This document shows positions 14,711 to 15,353 of a stretch of 15,353 nucleotides of DNA, in pieces. Positions within the stretch are counted from its first letter, which is position 1; every line of letters starts with the position of its first letter. The stretch is from positions 1 to 15,353 of the forward strand of contig JAIRMZ010000042.1 in NCBI GenBank assembly GCA_031258355.1. The letters run 5' to 3'. The notes beneath the pieces are model-generated. The model was not told where the DNA came from. It was given only the letters and a program-made list of their open reading frames with translations, and made no database searches. Made by a program: the position numbers and the translations under genes. The DNA is from Holosporales bacterium (lineage in GTDB: Bacteria > Pseudomonadota > Alphaproteobacteria > UBA3830 > JAIRMZ01).

Positions 14711-15253
14711 TTACACTACCACTGTTCTTTGCCGCGCTACCCAGGCAAAAGCAATCAGTTTCAGTAAGTCTGTCAGGAGAAATGGAGCTATACCCAAGGC
14801 ATAAGCCTGAGAAAACCCGACAAAGGCCGAAAGACGCCCCGCTCCACAGAGGAAAATGATACTCTCCCCTATTAAACCTGCCCAAAAGCAAGACCAGAAT
14901 CCTTTTCTTGGCGCAAGTTGCAGGAAACGGGCTGTAAAATAGACAGCAGGGATAAAGCCCAAGAGATACCCTCCAGTCGGAGCCAGGAGCCAGGGCAGTC
15001 CTGCACCAAAACGTGAAAACACCGGCAGCCCCAAAGCTCCAGCCACAATATAGAAAAGGACAGAAAATGTCCCCAGCCTAGGCCCATATTTCGCCGCAAG
15101 ACAGAGCACAGCAAAAGTCTGCAGGGTAAAGGGCACCGGCTTGGTCGGGATGGCAATCTGAGTGCAAAGCGCCACAAAAGCCGCTCCCAATAAACACTTC
15201 CTCCATTCCTGGGTGTTTATTCTTCCTTTCTCAACCAAAACACTCCTACTCAT
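14711..15253 (-). CDS. bioY: Biotin transporter BioY (S component of ECF transporter)
   Basis: The biotin-binding membrane subunit of an energy-coupling-factor importer; in many proteobacteria BioY can act alone or with BioMN. 180 residues, the normal length. Family landmarks: KPVPFTLQTFAVL (38-50), LFYIVAGALGLPVFS (66-80), LLAPTGGYLLGFIPA (89-103), and a C-terminal helix, DLLKLIAFAWVA (162-173). About six hydrophobic segments. The ATG start at 15253 follows a purine-rich GAGGGAGAGGGGAAG stretch. No bioM or bioN is visible. It is followed at 27 nt by the methyltransferase gene. Biotin scavenging by a cell that cannot make biotin would fit a host-associated life; no biotin synthesis gene is in view, but that is weak evidence. 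Confidence 0.93.
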   Translation of the reverse strand: MSRSVLVEKGRINTQEWRKCLLGAAFVALCTQIAIPTKPVPFTLQTFAVLCLAAKYGPRLGTFSVLFYIVAGALGLPVFSRFGAGLPWLLAPTGGYLLGFIPAVYFTARFLQLAPRKGFWSCFWAGLIGESIIFLCGAGRLSAFVGFSQAYALGIAPFLLTDLLKLIAFAWVARQRTVVV

Positions 15254-15353
15254 CTCTTCCCCTCTCCCTCAAAACCCTTCCCAGCACCCTATACGCTTCA
15301 CCAACAAAAATCGAGCAGGGCCCACACCTCTCCTGTTCCGGCAAAACTACACA
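15246..15353 (-). CDS. Possible 3' end of an upstream gene, function unknown
   Basis: One frame on the - strand is open from the window edge to a TAG at 15248-15246, which overlaps the bioY start by 8 bp. It reads about 34 codons ending VGEAYRVLGRVLRERGRDE, with a CGPC. A tight overlap of this kind is normal for genes in one operon, but the piece is too short to assign and the other two frames are also open for 17-33 codons. This is only a candidate. Confidence 0.3.
   Translation of the reverse strand, partial: CVVLPEQERCGPCSIFVGEAYRVLGRVLRERGRDE

Overview
The window looks like a compact bacterial chromosome segment, most likely from an alphaproteobacterium with a reduced, possibly host-associated genome (a Rickettsiales/Holosporales-like lineage). 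This is inferred from a short FtsY that lacks a long acidic N-terminal domain, overlapping genes, many GTG/TTG starts, a BioY biotin scavenger with no biotin synthesis genes in view, decaying genes and an isolated mlaE. No rRNA or phylogenetic marker was tested, so the taxon is a guess.

Layout, left to right. (1) Positions 1-3820, + strand: the 3' part of an RND adaptor (membrane fusion protein) translationally coupled to a complete RND inner-membrane pump. (2) Positions 3817-5932, - strand: ftsY (SRP receptor) 4 nt downstream of a polytopic membrane protein with GT-C glycosyltransferase-like features that seems to lack its normal N-terminus. The pump and ftsY converge and share 4 bp at their stops. 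(3) Positions 6254-7933, + strand: an unrecognised secreted protein built from five ~80-residue imperfect tandem repeats and ending in a hydrophobic segment. A perfect 11-bp hairpin follows it, between it and lepA. (4) Positions 8090-9895, - strand: lepA (EF4). (5) Positions 9992-10949, + strand: a promoter, tRNA-Val(CAC), then an MlaE-type lipid ABC permease whose ribosome binding site lies inside a hairpin. (6) Positions 10924-15353, - strand: in transcription order, a possible 3' gene end at the window edge, bioY, a TylF-type methyltransferase, a ~1.2-kb array of decaying repeats, an NrdG-like radical SAM activase broken by an in-frame TAA, and a YdjM-family membrane hydrolase-like protein.

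The most unusual part is 11977-13900. The nrdG-like gene reads well over its full 229 codons except for one in-frame TAA at codon 177. Upstream of it (in its transcription sense) lie at least six further partial copies of its own 5' end and leader, in tandem and at different stages of decay. Some still carry the same Shine-Dalgarno sequence and TTG start. This looks like repeated unequal duplication of a translation-initiation region followed by gene death. The second unusual object is the secreted repeat protein at 6254-7933. I found no complete mobile element, CRISPR array, integrase, transposase or recognisable defence system here.
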